A stretch of DNA of 34,541 nt from Anaerolineales bacterium (GTDB taxonomy: Bacteria > Chloroflexota > Anaerolineae > Anaerolineales > Villigracilaceae): the NCBI GenBank assembly GCA_014860745.1, contig JACZJC010000079.1:1-34541 (forward strand). Direction: 5' to 3'. This document shows positions 33,973-34,541 of the stretch, one piece after another (within the stretch, counting starts at the first letter, position 1; each line of letters opens with the position of its first letter). The translations under genes and the position numbers were made by a program. The notes below the pieces were generated by a model, which saw only the letters and a list, made by a program, of their open reading frames with translations, did no database searches and had not been told where the DNA came from.

Positions 33973-34012
33973 TTGTAGTTGGACAGTTTGATGGTTGAGT
34001 GGTTCGATAGTT
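33973..34012. repeat. Degenerate tandem repeat with 8-bp period
   Basis: Five successive 8-nt units end in GTT (ttgtagtt, ggacagtt, tgatggtt, gagtggtt, cgatagtt). It lies just upstream of the kinase start at 33957, so it could affect that promoter or be a slippage-derived repeat. Confidence 0.65.
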
Positions 34013-34055
34013 TAACCCAATTTGGAAGGAAAGGTTTTCAATGGAAAAATTCCAT

Positions 34056-34113
34056 CCACGAATAAGAGTCTCGAATACTCGAATGGAGTCCGCCTGTATT
34101 CGTTTATTCGTGG
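34056..34113. repeat. Imperfect inverted repeat of CCACGAATAA words
   Basis: CCACGAATAA (34056-34065) is complementary to 34104-34113, and inner CGAATAC and GTATTCG words also pair. The words CGAAT and ATTCG repeat at about 8-nt spacing. It is related in word use to the inverted repeat at 27868 (shared CCACGAA). Confidence 0.6.
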
Positions 34114-34179
34114 TCAATTCGTGGAGGATTTTCGCCGATTTGACGGGGAGGGGAATGAGTCAAGGGGAATGAAAAATTG

Positions 34180-34208
34180 TTGCGTTTCTGAAGGGATAGT
34201 TCTATAAT
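34180..34208 (+). promoter_or_regulatory. Promoter for the interrupted small gene
   Basis: TTGCGT (34180-34185) and TATAAT (34203-34208) are 17 nt apart, and a short gene with a GAGGAG site follows at 34262. Confidence 0.6.
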
Positions 34209-34261
34209 TTTGCTAAAGTAATCTTTGAGAATTACTTGTTCAGGATGAGGAGTGGAACTTA

Positions 34262-34405
34262 ATGTTTATAAATGCGAGAAAATTTTATGTCGAAAGTGTA
34301 CGCTCCAGTTATTATGATTTCATTGAACATCGAACAAGCAATAATTGGGGCGAAAATCAACTTCTTCGCAAGGGAGTTATTGCCTCCTCCTCTTTATTTC
34401 ATTAG
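34262..34405 (+). pseudogene. Small gene apparently cut by an IS insertion (47 codons remain)
   Basis: An ATG at 34262 with GAGGAG 9 nt upstream and a good promoter at 34180 opens a 47-codon frame (MFINARKFYVES at the start, GVIASSSLFH at the end). It stops at TAG 34403-34405, exactly where the insertion-sequence end is predicted to begin. The stop is therefore probably supplied by the IS, and the gene would have continued before insertion. I do not recognise the protein; it has no signal peptide. It could also be a genuine small protein that happens to end there. Confidence 0.45.
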
Positions 34406-34541
34406 ACCTCTTGCATAAGTGTGTCATAATAGGCACATGAACTACGAAACAATCGAATATCTAAAAGATAGTGATTTCAAACGACTAACGGGTGTCCAGC
34501 GTGAAACCTTCGGCCAGATGCTCGCAGTCATCGAGAAAGGG
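34403..34541 (+). mobile_element. Insertion sequence, IS5-like family, left end (runs off the window)
   Basis: The start of the element is placed at about 34403-34404, where AGACCTCTTGCATAAG looks like a terminal inverted repeat of IS5-type elements. A transposase frame begins 33 bp inside. The right end, the other repeat and the target duplication are beyond the window, so the exact boundary is an estimate. Confidence 0.65.
34437..34541 (+). CDS. IS5-like transposase, N-terminal part (partial)
   Basis: The ATG at 34437 opens a frame that runs to the window edge (35 codons). MNYETIEYLKDSDFKRLTGV and the following RETFGQMLAVIEKG match the helix-turn-helix region at the N-terminus of DDE transposases often annotated as HTH_Tnp_4. 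In these, LTGVxxETF is a typical block. The catalytic DDE region lies beyond the window, so activity cannot be judged. Confidence 0.75.
   Translation, partial: MNYETIEYLKDSDFKRLTGVQRETFGQMLAVIEKG

Noticed and set aside
34022-34207. 61-codon plus-strand frame after the kinase gene
   Set aside because: It starts with TTG, runs through the CCACGAATAA inverted repeat, and resembles no protein; the region looks noncoding.

Overview
The window looks like chromosomal DNA of a Chloroflexota bacterium, most likely from the Anaerolineae. This is inferred from gene style, not from a marker gene. The signs are several predicted lipoproteins and secreted proteins with long Thr/Pro-rich linkers of the TPTPTNTP type, secreted PD40/TolB-like propellers, tandem FAS1 domains, and a membrane protein with N-terminal zinc ribbons. 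No rRNA, tRNA or CRISPR array was seen.

Layout. Position 1-47 holds the first 15 codons of a probable transposase on the minus strand. Positions 476-10249 are a cell-surface block: a beta-helix protein, a small hypothetical protein (minus), a two-FAS1 lipoprotein, a TolB-like lipoprotein, a half-length solute-binding protein (minus), and a 1262-residue lipoprotein with seven repeat modules and a PD40 propeller. Positions 10336-15866 are separate plus-strand genes: an HDAC-like deacetylase, an S33-type peptidase lipoprotein, a zinc-ribbon membrane protein and a BaiN/HI0933-type flavoprotein. At 15935-17476 (minus) lies a MIO-type ammonia-lyase, divergent from the main operon.

The most interesting region is 17646-25337, a tight six-gene operon: carrier protein, acyl-CoA dehydrogenase-like protein, amino acid:[carrier protein] ligase (a class II aminoacyl-tRNA synthetase homologue), DUF1839 protein, cytoplasmic GH2 glycosidase and a tandem alpha/beta-hydrolase. 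The ligase keeps all three expected zinc ligands and the class II motif arginines, and the carrier protein keeps its attachment serine. The dehydrogenase has Val where the usual catalytic Glu sits. DUF1839 shows a Cys/Asp/His pattern that resembles BtrH-type acyl-ACP transferases. One hydrolase domain has Arg at the nucleophile site and the other has Cys. Together these suggest that an activated amino acid is loaded on a carrier, possibly modified there, and passed to an acceptor that may be a glycan. The product is unknown.

The right part holds a Wzx-like flippase (minus), a DrrAB-type ABC exporter operon (minus, 26998-29840), a plus-strand set of PIG-L deacetylase, MBOAT acyltransferase and SGNH protein (30086-33252) that could modify a glycan or lipid by deacetylation and O-acylation, and a convergent phytol/dolichol-kinase-like gene. 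The right edge enters an IS5-like insertion sequence that appears to have cut a small gene at 34262.

Expression signals are informative. Three genes (10336, 14640, 30086) have a TATAAT-like box exactly 6 nt before the ATG and no visible Shine-Dalgarno site, which fits leaderless mRNAs. Others have clear Shine-Dalgarno sites. Strong hairpin terminators separate most convergent units.
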